A stretch of 64,000 bases of DNA from Novosphingobium sp. NDB2Meth1 (lineage in GTDB: Bacteria; Pseudomonadota; Alphaproteobacteria; Sphingomonadales; Sphingomonadaceae): contig NZ_FPEH01000011.1 of assembly GCF_900117425.1 (NCBI RefSeq), positions 434,001 to 498,000 of the forward strand. The letters are read 5' to 3'. The translations under genes and the position numbers were made by a program. The number at the start of each line of letters is the position of its first letter. Position 1 is the stretch's first letter. The notes under the pieces are model-generated. The model saw nothing but the letters and a program-made list of their open reading frames with translations. It was not told the DNA's origin and made no database searches. Below, piece by piece: positions 17,142-26,365 of the stretch.

Positions 17142-18251
17142 TCAGGCGCGGCGCACGAGGCGCGGGGCGGGGATCAGCGCGCTCGTTCCGGCCATCTGGG
17201 CGGCATGGGTCTGCCGCCAGACCGGATCGGCCACCGCAAGGCTGGGTTCTGCCAGTTCCGGCACCCCAAGCCGACGCTCCAGACGGCGCACGTTCACGCC
17301 CGGCTGAAACGGCACACGGTTGAAATTCACGAACGCCTTCAGCCGGTTGGCCAAGGTCTGCCGTGCAAACGGCAGCGCGGCATAGCGCCGGGCCGTCGCC
17401 TCGAAGCTCTCGGCGGGCGTTCCCGTCAGCGCTTCCACCACGTCGGTCACCCCGCCTTCAAAGGCGAAAGTCCCCGCGCGCATGTCCTCCAGATAATGGC
17501 TCAGGCTGGCGATCTCGTAGGGATCGACGCCCTGCAGCCGCGCCGCTTTCGCGAACAGCCAGAACGGCATGTCGAACGGAAGAACGCCATGGCCGACCAC
17601 GCGCGCGATCACCGCCGCCATCTCGCGTCCGTCAAGCAGTTCGGGACCGGTCGGGCGATAGCGCTTGCCGGCATGCCGCTCCGGCCCCTCGGCAAGAATC
17701 ACCGCCGCGGTGCGCGCCATGTCCTCGTTCGAGACCGGCGCCGCACGGCCCTTGCCGGAAAGCACCGGGTAAAAGCCCAGCAGGGCGGCAAAGTCGATCG
17801 TGCGCAGGAAATTGTGCGCGAACATGCCTGGATTGAACACGGTGTGCCCCGCACCCGGCACCAGATCGAACAGGCCGTCATTGAGCCACGTCTGCCGTGT
17901 CATGTTGGCCGGATGCGCGCGGTGCGAAGTCCACTGGCTCATGCTCACGACATGCTCGACGCGCGCCGCCTTCGCCGCCAGCGCAAAGGCCACCGCGCTC
18001 TGCATCATGTGCGGCCGCATCGGCGGCAGGTAGAACGCGCGCCGCACGCCCTTCATCGCGTCGGCCAGCTGATCGGCGTCGAACAGATCGGCGGTGACGA
18101 TCTCGGCGCCCTTCGCGACCAGCGCGGCCGAGCGGGCATCGTGGCGGCGCACCAGCGCGCGCACCGGCAGTCCGCGCGCCAGAAGGTCTGCAACGAGCGG
18201 CTGGCCGACACCGCCGGTCGCACCGCTGACAAGAATGAGGGGCGCGGCCAT
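17142..18251 (-). CDS. NmrA-like NAD(P)-binding protein
   Basis: This 369-residue protein begins with a Rossmann motif, SGATGGVGQP (G10-x2-G13-x2-G16), and has NADP-favouring RALVRR after the second strand. It also has NmrA/atypical short-chain-reductase features such as MSQWTSHRAHPANMTRQ. Members sense redox cofactors or reduce quinones and azo compounds. AGGAGG lies before the start. Three bases separate it from the upstream 61-codon gene, so they form a two-gene operon, divergent from a TetR regulator that probably represses it. Confidence 0.82.
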   Translation of the reverse strand: MAAPLILVSGATGGVGQPLVADLLARGLPVRALVRRHDARSAALVAKGAEIVTADLFDADQLADAMKGVRRAFYLPPMRPHMMQSAVAFALAAKAARVEHVVSMSQWTSHRAHPANMTRQTWLNDGLFDLVPGAGHTVFNPGMFAHNFLRTIDFAALLGFYPVLSGKGRAAPVSNEDMARTAAVILAEGPERHAGKRYRPTGPELLDGREMAAVIARVVGHGVLPFDMPFWLFAKAARLQGVDPYEIASLSHYLEDMRAGTFAFEGGVTDVVEALTGTPAESFEATARRYAALPFARQTLANRLKAFVNFNRVPFQPGVNVRRLERRLGVPELAEPSLAVADPVWRQTHAAQMAGTSALIPAPRLVRRA

Positions 18252-18254
18252 GGC

Positions 18255-18440
18255 TCAGCCCTCCTGCTTGGCGGCGGCGGCTTCAAGCCGGGCCACGCGC
18301 GCCTCGAGCCGCGCGATGCGCAGCTCCGGCGCGGCGAAGTGATCGCTGTCGAGCGCTTCGAGGAACGCACCGATACGGGCAAGGAATCCCTGCCGTGCAG
18401 GTGCAGGGTTGGCGGCGAAAGCGGAAGCGGAACTTGCCAT
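18255..18440 (-). CDS. small protein with C-terminal coiled coil
   Basis: This is a 61-residue protein. The first half holds an ARIGAFLEALDSDHF segment and the second half is a heptad-like coiled coil, ELRIARLEARVARLEAAAA. No family is recognised. It precedes the NmrA-like gene by three bases and lies just downstream of the palindrome at 18459-18478, so it is the first gene of that operon. AGGAG occurs upstream of its ATG. It might oligomerise or act as a partner of the NmrA-like protein; that is inference. Confidence 0.65.
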   Translation of the reverse strand: MASSASAFAANPAPARQGFLARIGAFLEALDSDHFAAPELRIARLEARVARLEAAAAKQEG

Positions 18441-18458
18441 GGGACTGACCTCCTGAAT

Positions 18459-18478
18459 AAGATGACCATCATCATCTT
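18459..18478. promoter_or_regulatory. probable TetR operator palindrome
   Basis: AAGATGA at 18459-18465 is the exact inverse of TCATCTT at 18472-18478. A second imperfect palindrome, GATGACATGCATC, lies just to the right (about 18487-18499). Both sit between the divergent small-protein/NmrA operon and the TetR gene, where a TetR dimer would control both. Confidence 0.6.
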
Positions 18479-18535
18479 AATTTTTAGATGACATGCATCA
18501 GCTAATTTGGCAAGGGCCTGTCAGGAGAAAATCGC

Positions 18536-19147
18536 ATGCGCCAATCCCGCGAAGCAAAAGCCGAGACTCATCAAGCGATTGTCGCTGCCGCCGCGCGCCG
18601 GTTCCGCGAGCGGGGGATTGAGGGCACCAGTGTCGGCGACGTCATGCAGGCCGCGAATCGCACGCACGGCGGCTTCTATCGCCACTTCGATTCGAAGGAG
18701 GACCTGCTCGTCGCCGCATTGGGCCGCGCCTTCGAGGAGATGATCGCCGGGCTCGAGCACGCCCTCGCCCATGTCCCCGCAGAACGCGCGCTCGGCGGCT
18801 TCGTGCGCGGCTACACGTCGGTCGGGCGGGTTGCCGATGTCGGCGGCGGCTGCCCGGTGGCGGCGCTTTCCAACGACGTCCAGCGCAGCAACGAAGCGGT
18901 CCAGGCCGAATTCGGGCGCGGCGTCCGGGCGCTCATCGCATCCCTCGCCGCGCACCTCGAAGGACCGCAGGCCAAACGCGAAGCACGCGCCGCCCGCACC
19001 TTCGCCATGGCCGCAGGCGCGGTGATGATCGCGCGGGCCAGCGACCAGGCGACAGCGGACCTTGTGCTGGCGGCGGTCCGGGACGAGGTGCCCCGCCACG
19101 CCAGCACGCCCGCTTCCGCGCCGGCTGGGCCGCGAGAGCTTCTGTAA
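18536..19147 (+). CDS. TetR/AcrR-family transcriptional regulator
   Basis: This 203-residue regulator has a TetR helix-turn-helix within residues 10-55 (IVAAAARRFRERGIEGTSV, then MQAANRTHGGFYRHFDSKED, quoted in parts). A helical ligand-binding domain follows, with GGGCPVAALSNDVQR as in LfrR/NemR-like members that respond to reactive or hydrophobic compounds. It is divergent from the NmrA-like operon, with palindromes in the 95-base spacer. It most likely represses itself and that operon. Confidence 0.88.
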   Translation: MRQSREAKAETHQAIVAAAARRFRERGIEGTSVGDVMQAANRTHGGFYRHFDSKEDLLVAALGRAFEEMIAGLEHALAHVPAERALGGFVRGYTSVGRVADVGGGCPVAALSNDVQRSNEAVQAEFGRGVRALIASLAAHLEGPQAKREARAARTFAMAAGAVMIARASDQATADLVLAAVRDEVPRHASTPASAPAGPRELL

Positions 19148-19176
19148 CCTATCCAGCGCAATGGGCGTATGACCCC

Positions 19177-19710
19177 ATGTGCGCCAGGCTCAGCGACCAG
19201 GGGGCGCGGGCAGACATGTTCGGACAGGGCGTGATGAATGATGGAACCGGCGGCGTGAGGAGCCGCACGGCCGGGATATTCGCCCTCACCCTGCTTGTCC
19301 TGCAGGCGATGGTGCTGGCATCATGGATCGCCGGGCTCGCCCTCATGCTCCCATCCTGGGCCTCGAGCACCGCGCTCATCGTCGGTTGCCGCGAGGTGCC
19401 CGCCGCGCGCCCCCATGCTGCCAGCTTCGGTCACCTGATCTGCGGCGCGGTCGGCATTGCGGCGTTTCTGCTCGCCGGCCCCGCCGCCCATCCCTGGGCG
19501 CTGTGGCTGGCCGCGCCCGCTGTCGCCGTCGGCGTCACGCTGATGTGGGCCCTGCGCTGCTACCACCCGCCCGCCGCGGCCAATGCCGCCATTCCGCTCT
19601 TCTCGGCAGCAACGATGCCGGTCTATGCGGGCGCGGTCACGCTTGGTGCCGTGCTCCTTTATGGCGCCGCATGGGCCTTCGACCGCGCCGACGGGGCAGC
19701 CACCGCCTAG
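19177..19710 (+). CDS. HPP-family membrane protein
   Basis: This 177-residue protein has four or five hydrophobic helices and the HPP-family signature, seen here as CYHPPAAANAAIPL near residue 130. HPP proteins are integral membrane proteins, and some relatives transport nitrite. The function here is unknown. The start is uncertain: ATG codons at 19216 and 19234 are alternatives that would remove a polar N-terminus. The stop overlaps the convergent export-lipoprotein gene by four bases. Confidence 0.75.
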   Translation: MCARLSDQGARADMFGQGVMNDGTGGVRSRTAGIFALTLLVLQAMVLASWIAGLALMLPSWASSTALIVGCREVPAARPHAASFGHLICGAVGIAAFLLAGPAAHPWALWLAAPAVAVGVTLMWALRCYHPPAAANAAIPLFSAATMPVYAGAVTLGAVLLYGAAWAFDRADGAATA

Positions 19711-20333
19711 AAGTAGCGTTCACCGATCCGGATCGTATCGCCCGGCAGCACGGCCACTTGCGCGCTGCGCAGCGAAACCGCGCTCTCCGCCTTGCCCGTC
19801 TGCCGCCGCAGGAACACCGTCTTCTCGTTCGCGCGGTAGGTGAAGCCGCCCGCCCGCGCGATCGCCTGCTCCACGGTCATCCCGGAGGCATAGGAATATT
19901 CACCGGGACGGTTAACTTCCCCCAGAATGTAGAACGGCCGGTAGTTCAGCACCTCGACACTCACGCGCGGGTCGTTGACATAGCCCTCGGCGAGCTTCGT
20001 CGTCAGCTCCTGCTGCACCGCATCGATCGTCCGGCCGCCCGCCGCCACCACCCCGATCAGCGGGAATGCCAGCGCCCCGCCGGGGGTGATGTTGTACTCG
20101 CCGGTCAGCGTCGGTTCGTTGAAAACGGTCACGCGGACACGGTCTCCCGCGCCCAGATGATAGCTCTCCAACCCCGCCGCGACCTCTGCCGTGGAGATCG
20201 GCGGCGCGCCCGCACCGGCACATCCGCCGAGCATCAGCGCGGCCGCGCCAGCCATCGCCCCAGCTATCGTCCTAGCCATTGCGGTGACGAGACCGCGCCG
20301 CTGCCGCCCAGCGCCATCGTGCTTCCTGTCCAT
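19707..20333 (-). CDS. polysaccharide export outer-membrane lipoprotein (Wza/GumB-type)
   Basis: This 208-residue protein has a lipoprotein signal ending in a lipobox, LMLGGC, near residues 37-42. A Poly_export domain follows (YHLGAGDRVRVTVFNEPTLTG, PLIGVVAAGGRTIDAVQQEL, DPRVSVEVLNYRPFYILGEV). A C-terminal SLBB-like part has GEYSYASGMTVEQAIARAGG. It forms the outer-membrane exit for capsular or exopolysaccharide. The ATG at 20333 has GGAG eight bases upstream. It is divergent from the tyrosine autokinase gene across a 502-base spacer, and the two products normally form one export machine. Confidence 0.88.
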   Translation of the reverse strand: MDRKHDGAGRQRRGLVTAMARTIAGAMAGAAALMLGGCAGAGAPPISTAEVAAGLESYHLGAGDRVRVTVFNEPTLTGEYNITPGGALAFPLIGVVAAGGRTIDAVQQELTTKLAEGYVNDPRVSVEVLNYRPFYILGEVNRPGEYSYASGMTVEQAIARAGGFTYRANEKTVFLRRQTGKAESAVSLRSAQVAVLPGDTIRIGERYF

Positions 20334-20835
20334 GCGAAATCTCCAATGCTTCCGGGTGATCTTGATCGTTGCCCCAAGTCTATGCCGCGGGCGGCAAAGC
20401 GCAATCACCCGGCCCCTTGCCGAATCCTCCACCTTGGAGATGTTCTGGCGGAGCGGCGCGCCACGCCGTGCTGCCGCCTGCCGGCACCGCTCGCGTCACC
20501 TTCATCACAGCGCCGCCCCGCGGCATATGGTGCATAAATCCTTAAGCATTCACCCGGATTTGCCCTCGATCCGGCGATGCGGGATGCAGCGTCATACGAA
20601 GCTTCGGACTGCGCCCGCGAAGGCGCGCAGCGATCCTGCGGTGTCAATCGAAGGCATGATTGCCTCCGGTTTGCCTCCGCAGCGGATACGCTTCGCCTTC
20701 CCCGCCGCGGCCCCTTGCCTAGTCTTGGAGCATGTCGCGAGGGGCACCAACTTCCCCGACCGGATCGCACTTTACCATATAGGTTCCTCACCTGCTGGCG
20801 CGGGCGGGCGGGCCCATCGACCGAGGAGAACAGGG
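20334..20835. other. divergent regulatory region of the exopolysaccharide export genes
   Basis: This 502-base spacer separates the export lipoprotein and autokinase genes. It contains no credible coding frame. The motif CCATATAGGT at 20775-20784, shared with two other intergenic sites in the window, looks like a -10 element for the autokinase transcript 52 bases ahead of its GTG start. No clear -35 accompanies it. Confidence 0.5.
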
Positions 20836-23004
20836 GTGAACACGGCAGTCGGCCTCTATCGCAATGCCGGGGGTGTGCCAGGCTTGGCACCCGCCGTCGC
20901 TTTCGAAACCCGGGTCCCGCCCCCGGCGGCAGACCGGGTGGACCTGCGCCTGCTCCTGGCCGTGTTCCGCCGCCGCCTTGGCGTTTTCCTCGCGGTCCTG
21001 TTCGCGGTGCTCGCCGCGGGTCTGCTGCTCACAGCGCTCCAGCCGCGCACCTACACCGCGCGCGCCGAAGTCACGCTCAACAGCCGCCCGCAGGCCGTCG
21101 CGCCGACGAGCACGAGCGACGGGCCGCAGCAGGCCGCGATCCCCAGCGAAGGCTATGTCGATACGCAAGTCGCGGTGGTCACCTCGGAAGCCAATCTCGC
21201 CGCCGTGGCAGACAGCCTCGGCCTCGCGAAGGATGCGCGCTTTGCAAAGTCTCCCGCCGGTGCGCAGGCCGCCGCGCTGGCCTGGCTGCGCAAGGGCGTG
21301 GTCGCCACCCGCATCGGCACGACCTACGGCATCGCGATCACGTTCGAGGATACCGATCCCGCGCTCGCCGCGCACGTCGCCAACATGTTCGCGCAGCAAT
21401 ACACCGCCGGCGCGCTCGAAGCGAAGCGCAAGACCGCGCGCGCGACGACGACCGCGATCGCCGAGCGGCTCGAACAGCTGCGCCAGCAGGCGCTGGGCGA
21501 TACGGCGGCTGTGCAGCGCTACCGCATCACCAACAACCTGCTCTCGACCACGATGGGCTCGCTGACCGAGCAGGAAATCTCGAGCTACAACCAGGCCGTC
21601 ACCACCGCCCGCGCCGCCGCGAGCGAGGATGGCGCGCGGCTCGATGCGGCGCGGCGCCAGCTCGCGCTCGGCACCAGCGCAGGCGGCGTCGGCGAAGTCG
21701 CGGCCTCGCCCGCCATCGGCTCGCTGCGCGCCCAGCAGGCCACCGCCGCGACCGAGCTCGCCTCGCTCACCGCGCGTTATGGCCCGCGCCATCCCGATGT
21801 TCTGCGCGCCAAGGCTGCGCTCGGCGCCATCGACGGCCGCATTGCGGATGAGACGCAGCGCGTGATCTCCAGCCTCGAGGCCCGCGCCCGGGTCTCGCAG
21901 CAGCGGCTCGCCTCGCTCACCGGCTCGCTCCAGCAGTCGCGCGGCACGCTTGCGCAGAACAACGCCGCGATGGTCGGCCTGCAAGACCTCGAGAAGCGCG
22001 CCGAGACCTCGAATGCGCTTTATGAAAGCTATCTCAACCGCTTCAAGGAGCTGACCGCGCGCGAAGGGACCGAGCAGGCCGACGCCGATCTGCTCCACCC
22101 CGCCGCCGTGCCGCTGCGGCCGACCAGCCCCAACGTCGTGCTCAATCTCGTGCTGTCGTTCGCGCTCGGGCTCGGGCTCGGCGTGGCGGCAGCCTTCGCG
22201 GCGGAAATGACCTTCAGCGGCCTCACCACCGGCGATGACATCGAGCAGCGTCTCGGCGTGCGTTACCTCGGCTCGATCCCCACGCTCGGTTCGGTCTGGC
22301 GGGGCGACGAGAGTGTGCCGATGGCCGCGCTGCTGGAAGACCCCCGCTCGGCCTTTGCCGAAAGCTTCCGCTCGCTGCGCGCCTCGATCGCGATGAACAC
22401 CACGCAGGCGCGGATCATCGCGCTGACCTCGGCCCTGCCCGACGAGGGCAAGACAACGACGTCGATCTGCCTTGCGCGCTCGATGGCGCTGTCCGGCGAC
22501 AAGGTGCTGCTGATCGATGGAGACTTGCGCCGCCAGGGCGTCAGCCGCTTCCTGCGCGGCGATGCCGGGCGGCCGGGCCTGCTCGATGTGCTCGGCGGCA
22601 AGGCCTCGCTCGAAGCCGCGCTGGTGGTCGATCCCGCCACCGGTCTCAACATCCTCCCGCTCGCCGAAGGCAGCGACAAGGCCCCCGAGCTGCTGACCGG
22701 CACCGAGATGGACCGCATGCTCGATGCCGCGCGCGAGATGTTCGATGCGATCATCATCGATACCGCGCCGGTGCTCCCCATCGCGGATGCACGGCTGATG
22801 CTGCGCAAGGCCGATGCCTCGGTCTTCGTCGTCCGCTGGCGCAAGACGCCCGAGGCCGCGCTGCGCTCCGCGCTGCGCCTGCTGCCGGACGACCGCGTGC
22901 AACTCGCCGGCGTCGCGCTCACCCGCGTCGACATGCGCAAGCAGGCACGCTTCGGCTATGGCGACGATGCCTTCTACCATTCGTACAAGCGCTACTATGC
23001 CTGA
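20836..23004 (+). CDS. polysaccharide biosynthesis tyrosine autokinase (Wzc-type)
   Basis: This 722-residue BY-kinase has a Wzz domain with a first membrane helix near residues 45-65 (FLAVLFAVLAAGLLLTAL). A long coiled-coil periplasmic part and a second helix near 435-455 follow, then a cytoplasmic kinase. The kinase has Walker A ALPDEGKTTTS near 533-543, Walker A' LLIDGDLRR near 558-566, and Walker B AIIIDTAP near 638-645. The tyrosine cluster GYGDDAFYHSYKRYYA forms the C-terminus. It controls polymer length and export by cycles of autophosphorylation. The GTG start at 20836 was chosen because GAGGAG stands before it. The stop overlaps the next gene. Confidence 0.93.
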   Translation: MNTAVGLYRNAGGVPGLAPAVAFETRVPPPAADRVDLRLLLAVFRRRLGVFLAVLFAVLAAGLLLTALQPRTYTARAEVTLNSRPQAVAPTSTSDGPQQAAIPSEGYVDTQVAVVTSEANLAAVADSLGLAKDARFAKSPAGAQAAALAWLRKGVVATRIGTTYGIAITFEDTDPALAAHVANMFAQQYTAGALEAKRKTARATTTAIAERLEQLRQQALGDTAAVQRYRITNNLLSTTMGSLTEQEISSYNQAVTTARAAASEDGARLDAARRQLALGTSAGGVGEVAASPAIGSLRAQQATAATELASLTARYGPRHPDVLRAKAALGAIDGRIADETQRVISSLEARARVSQQRLASLTGSLQQSRGTLAQNNAAMVGLQDLEKRAETSNALYESYLNRFKELTAREGTEQADADLLHPAAVPLRPTSPNVVLNLVLSFALGLGLGVAAAFAAEMTFSGLTTGDDIEQRLGVRYLGSIPTLGSVWRGDESVPMAALLEDPRSAFAESFRSLRASIAMNTTQARIIALTSALPDEGKTTTSICLARSMALSGDKVLLIDGDLRRQGVSRFLRGDAGRPGLLDVLGGKASLEAALVVDPATGLNILPLAEGSDKAPELLTGTEMDRMLDAAREMFDAIIIDTAPVLPIADARLMLRKADASVFVVRWRKTPEAALRSALRLLPDDRVQLAGVALTRVDMRKQARFGYGDDAFYHSYKRYYA

Positions 23005-24238
23005 GGCGGCCCCCACCTCCTCCACGCTCCCGGCCGAGCGCCTGGCACCGGCGGCAGACCGCGGCTTTCTCCTGCGGGACAGCAGCACCAGCCTTGTCGG
23101 CTCCGGCCTGCCCGCGCTGATCCGCCCCGGCGCTGTCCTGCCTGCCGATCCGCGCCGGCGCTTCAAGCGCGTCGCGATCATCCACTACTGGCTCGTCACC
23201 ATGCGCGGCGGCGAACGCGTGCTGGAGCGGCTGCTGGAGCTGTTCCCGCAGGCGGACATCTTCACCCACGTCTACGATCCCGCCGCGATGTCGGCCACGA
23301 TCCGCGCGCGCACCGTCCGCACCAGCTTCATCCAGAAGCTGCCCGGCGCGAAGAAGCACTACCAGTCCTACCTGCCGCTCATGCCCATGGCGCTCGAGCA
23401 GCTTGACCTGCGCGGCTACGATCTTGTCATCTCCAGCGAGAGCGGCCCGGCCAAGGGCGTTATCCCCGCGCCGGACGCGCTGCACCTGTGCTACGTACAC
23501 TCGCCGATGCGGTATCTGTGGGATCACTACCACAACTACCGCGAAGAGGCCGGCTGGCTCAAACGCGCGGTCATGCCCATGCTCTGCCACGGCCTGCGCC
23601 AGTGGGACACCAGCTCCGCCGCACGGATTGACCGCGTCCTCGCCAATTCCAGCTTCATCCGCGAGCGCGTGGCCAAGGCCTGGCGCCGCGAGGCGGAGGT
23701 GGTCCATCCCCCCGTCGATCCCGCGCTGTTCACCCCGTCGAGCGAGATCGAGCCGGGCTATCTCTGGGTCGGCCAGCTCGTCCCCTACAAGCGCGCGGAC
23801 CTTGCGATCGATGCGTTCAACGCGCTCGGCCTGCCGCTCACCGTCGTGGGAGACGGCCCGCAAGCGGCCATGCTCAGGAAACGCGCCGGCCCCACCATCC
23901 GCATGATCCCGCGCCTCAATTTCGACGAACTGCGCCGTGCCTATGCCCGCTGCCGCGCGCTGGTGTTCACGGCGGAGGAAGACTTCGGCATCGTCCCCGT
24001 CGAAGTCATGGCCTCGGGCCGACCGGTCGTCGCCTATGGTCGCGGCGGCGCGCTCGACAGCGTGGTCGAGGGCCGCACCGGCCTGTTCTTCGGCGAGCAA
24101 ACCACCGATGCGCTGATCGCCGCCATCCAGCAGCTCGAACGCTGGCTCCCCCAGTTCGATCCCGCCGAGGCCGCGGCCCGCGCCCGCGACTTTGCCCCCG
24201 AACGCTTCGACGCCGGTGTGCTGGAAGCGCTCGCATGA
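22997..24238 (+). CDS. glycosyltransferase, family 4 (WbaZ-like)
   Basis: This 413-residue GT-B enzyme has IIHYWLVTMRGGERVLERLL early in the protein, PDIFTHVYDP-like text, and CYVHSPMRYLWDHYHNY, typical of mannosyltransferases of the WbaZ group. The C-domain has GYLWVGQLVPYKRADLA and FTAEEDFGIVPVEVMASGRPV. It adds a sugar to the lipid-linked repeat unit; the donor is unknown, with GDP-mannose likely. The ATG at 22997 overlaps the autokinase stop by eight bases, and its own stop overlaps the acyltransferase start (ATGA). Confidence 0.88.
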   Translation: MPEAAPTSSTLPAERLAPAADRGFLLRDSSTSLVGSGLPALIRPGAVLPADPRRRFKRVAIIHYWLVTMRGGERVLERLLELFPQADIFTHVYDPAAMSATIRARTVRTSFIQKLPGAKKHYQSYLPLMPMALEQLDLRGYDLVISSESGPAKGVIPAPDALHLCYVHSPMRYLWDHYHNYREEAGWLKRAVMPMLCHGLRQWDTSSAARIDRVLANSSFIRERVAKAWRREAEVVHPPVDPALFTPSSEIEPGYLWVGQLVPYKRADLAIDAFNALGLPLTVVGDGPQAAMLRKRAGPTIRMIPRLNFDELRRAYARCRALVFTAEEDFGIVPVEVMASGRPVVAYGRGGALDSVVEGRTGLFFGEQTTDALIAAIQQLERWLPQFDPAEAAARARDFAPERFDAGVLEALA

Positions 24239-24789
24239 AACTCCAGCCGCTCAACCGCCTGCGCACGCTCATCACCGTCCTGCGCCTCAAGCTGCGCGGC
24301 GAGGCGCCCGGCAAGCGCTTCTTCGTCCACAGCGGCTTCCCCCGGATCGAGGGGCCCGGCCGCATCACCATCGCGGATCGCGTCAACTGGTCCTGCCACG
24401 GCGCCCCCGTCGCGGTCGAAGTCGGCCCCGGCGCGCGGCTCGAGATCGGCGCCCGCGCCTTCCTCAATGCCGGGGTAGAGATCGTCTGCCACCTCTCCGT
24501 CCGCATCGGCGAGCATTGCCGGATCGGCCCGCGCTGCGTCCTCGCCGATACCAACCACCACCCGGTGCATGAAGGCGAGGGCGTCCGCGTCGCCCCGGTC
24601 ACGCTCGGCCGCAACGTCTGGCTCGGGCGCGGCGTCACCGTGCTGCCGGGCGTCACCATCGGCGATCATGCCGTCATCGCCGCCGGTTCGGTCGTCTTTG
24701 GCGATGTCCCCCCGCGCCAAGTCTGGCGCGGCAATCCCGCCGCCTTCGTCAAGCCGGTCCGCACCTCCGACGCCTTTGTCCGGCCATGA
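24235..24789 (+). CDS. hexapeptide-repeat acyltransferase
   Basis: This 184-residue protein belongs to the left-handed beta-helix acyltransferases. Hexapeptide repeats run from about residue 60 to 165, with the catalytic-type histidine in ADTNHHPVHEGEG. The block LGRNVWLGRGVTVLPGVTIG and the closing VVFGDVPPRQVWRGNPA are diagnostic. It probably acetylates a sugar of the exopolysaccharide or its precursor. It overlaps the preceding glycosyltransferase by four bases and is followed within 20 bases by the polymerase-like gene. Confidence 0.9.
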   Translation: MKLQPLNRLRTLITVLRLKLRGEAPGKRFFVHSGFPRIEGPGRITIADRVNWSCHGAPVAVEVGPGARLEIGARAFLNAGVEIVCHLSVRIGEHCRIGPRCVLADTNHHPVHEGEGVRVAPVTLGRNVWLGRGVTVLPGVTIGDHAVIAAGSVVFGDVPPRQVWRGNPAAFVKPVRTSDAFVRP

Positions 24790-24805
24790 TGCGAAAGACG
24801 CCCCC

Positions 24806-26356
24806 ATGGAACTGACCTACATCGGCGCCGCGCAAGTCCTCATCGGGCTCACGCTGTTCGTCGCCGGTTCGGTCGAGGCGATGTTCGCCTTCGCGCTCGT
24901 CTCGGCCATGTTCGGCGGCTCGGCAGCGCTCCAGCTGCCGGTGCTCGGCAATTCCTCGATCCCGCCGATCCAGTTCGCGCTGCTCTTCGTCGCGATGCGC
25001 CTGGTGGTGCCGGGTGCAGGCCAGATGGCCGCCGTCGGCCGCGCGCTCCGGGCCAACGGCTGGCTGGTCTGCTTCGTCGTCTACGGCCTCGCCATCGCCT
25101 TCATCGCCCCCCGCCTCTTCGCGGGACAGCTCGACGTCACCCCCCTGCGCGGCCGGGTCGAGGCGCGCTACACCTCCACCTTCGCCTATGTCTACGCGGT
25201 GCGCCCTCTGGTGCCGAGCCCGCAGAACCTCACCACCGCCGTCTACCTCCTCGGCACGCTCATCGCCGCCATCGCCAGCTACGTCGCCTGCGGGCGGGAG
25301 CAAGGCCGCGCGGTCCTCGTGCGCACGCTCGCCGCCGTCGGCATCGCCCATGCGCTCACCGGCTTTGCGTCGGTCGTCATCCGCGGCACCCCTGCCGAGG
25401 TGATCCTCGCCGTGTTCCGCAACGCCGCCTACGCCCAGCTCGACCAGTCCTACAACGGCTTCGTGCGGATGACCGGCCTCCTCCCCGAAGCCTCGACTTT
25501 CGCCAACTACGGCCTTGTGCTGTTCGTCTTCTCGTTCGAATGCTGGCTGCGCCGGATCGATCCGCGCTGGACTGGCCCCGCCGCCGCGCTCCTCGCCAGC
25601 GCGCTCGCGCTCAGCACCTCGAGCAGCGCCTACGCCGGCCTGCCTGCCTATGCCGCCATCCTCGCCGTGCGCGCGCTGCTCTTCCCCGGCGCGCTGCCCA
25701 CCGACCGCGCGCTGTGGATCGCCGCGACCCTTCTCGCGCTCATCTCCGCCGGCTGCGCGGTGATGATCTGGCAGCCCCATTTCGCCGACGCCTTTGGCGA
25801 CATGATCCGCCACATGACCATCGAGAAAAGCGAGACCCTTTCCGCCCAGCAACGCCGCTTCTGGGCCTGGCAAGGCATCAACGCCTTTATCGAGAGCCGC
25901 GGCATCGGCATCGGCCCCGGCAGCTTCCGCTCCTCCAGCCTCGCGACTGCCGTGCTCGGCTGCACCGGCGTGATCGGCGCGGTGACGCTGCTCGGCCACG
26001 TCCTCTCGGCCTTCAGCCCCTTGCGCCAATCGACATGGGCCCCGGTCGAGGACAAGGCCCTTTCCACCGCCGCCGCCGCCAGCTGGGCGATGATCATGGG
26101 CCTTGCGATTGCCTCGATCGCCTCCCCCACCTGCGATCCGGGCACGGACTTCGCCATCCTCAGCGGTGCCGCCCTCGCGCTGCGCCGCATGCCAGCCGCA
26201 GCCCGCCCGGCAGAGGCCGCTGCCCCCATCCCCGAGCCGCAAGCACCGGCACTCGCGGTGCAGGGCGAACCTCTCTTCTTCGCGCCCGCCGCACCCACGC
26301 GTGGCTTCATCCTCACCGAACCCCTTGTCCTCGACAGCGCGCTCGAACTTGCCTGA
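24806..26356 (+). CDS. O-antigen ligase/polymerase-like membrane protein (Wzy candidate)
   Basis: This 516-residue protein has about ten to twelve hydrophobic helices and a large loop with GIGIGPGSFRSSS and STSSSAYAGLPAY, as in Wzy/WaaL-type proteins. It is the best polymerase candidate in the window for linking exopolysaccharide repeat units. The C-terminal 90 residues are proline/alanine-rich and cytoplasmic or disordered. The ATG at 24806 is the first in-frame start that begins directly at the first helix. It ends the operon that begins with the autokinase. Confidence 0.75.
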   Translation: MELTYIGAAQVLIGLTLFVAGSVEAMFAFALVSAMFGGSAALQLPVLGNSSIPPIQFALLFVAMRLVVPGAGQMAAVGRALRANGWLVCFVVYGLAIAFIAPRLFAGQLDVTPLRGRVEARYTSTFAYVYAVRPLVPSPQNLTTAVYLLGTLIAAIASYVACGREQGRAVLVRTLAAVGIAHALTGFASVVIRGTPAEVILAVFRNAAYAQLDQSYNGFVRMTGLLPEASTFANYGLVLFVFSFECWLRRIDPRWTGPAAALLASALALSTSSSAYAGLPAYAAILAVRALLFPGALPTDRALWIAATLLALISAGCAVMIWQPHFADAFGDMIRHMTIEKSETLSAQQRRFWAWQGINAFIESRGIGIGPGSFRSSSLATAVLGCTGVIGAVTLLGHVLSAFSPLRQSTWAPVEDKALSTAAAASWAMIMGLAIASIASPTCDPGTDFAILSGAALALRRMPAAARPAEAAAPIPEPQAPALAVQGEPLFFAPAAPTRGFILTEPLVLDSALELA

Positions 26357-26365
26357 CCGCGCGGC

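Noticed and set aside
20788..23181. 797-codon minus-strand frame opposite the tyrosine autokinase
   Set aside because: The plus strand has complete Walker motifs and a tyrosine tail; the antisense frame has none.
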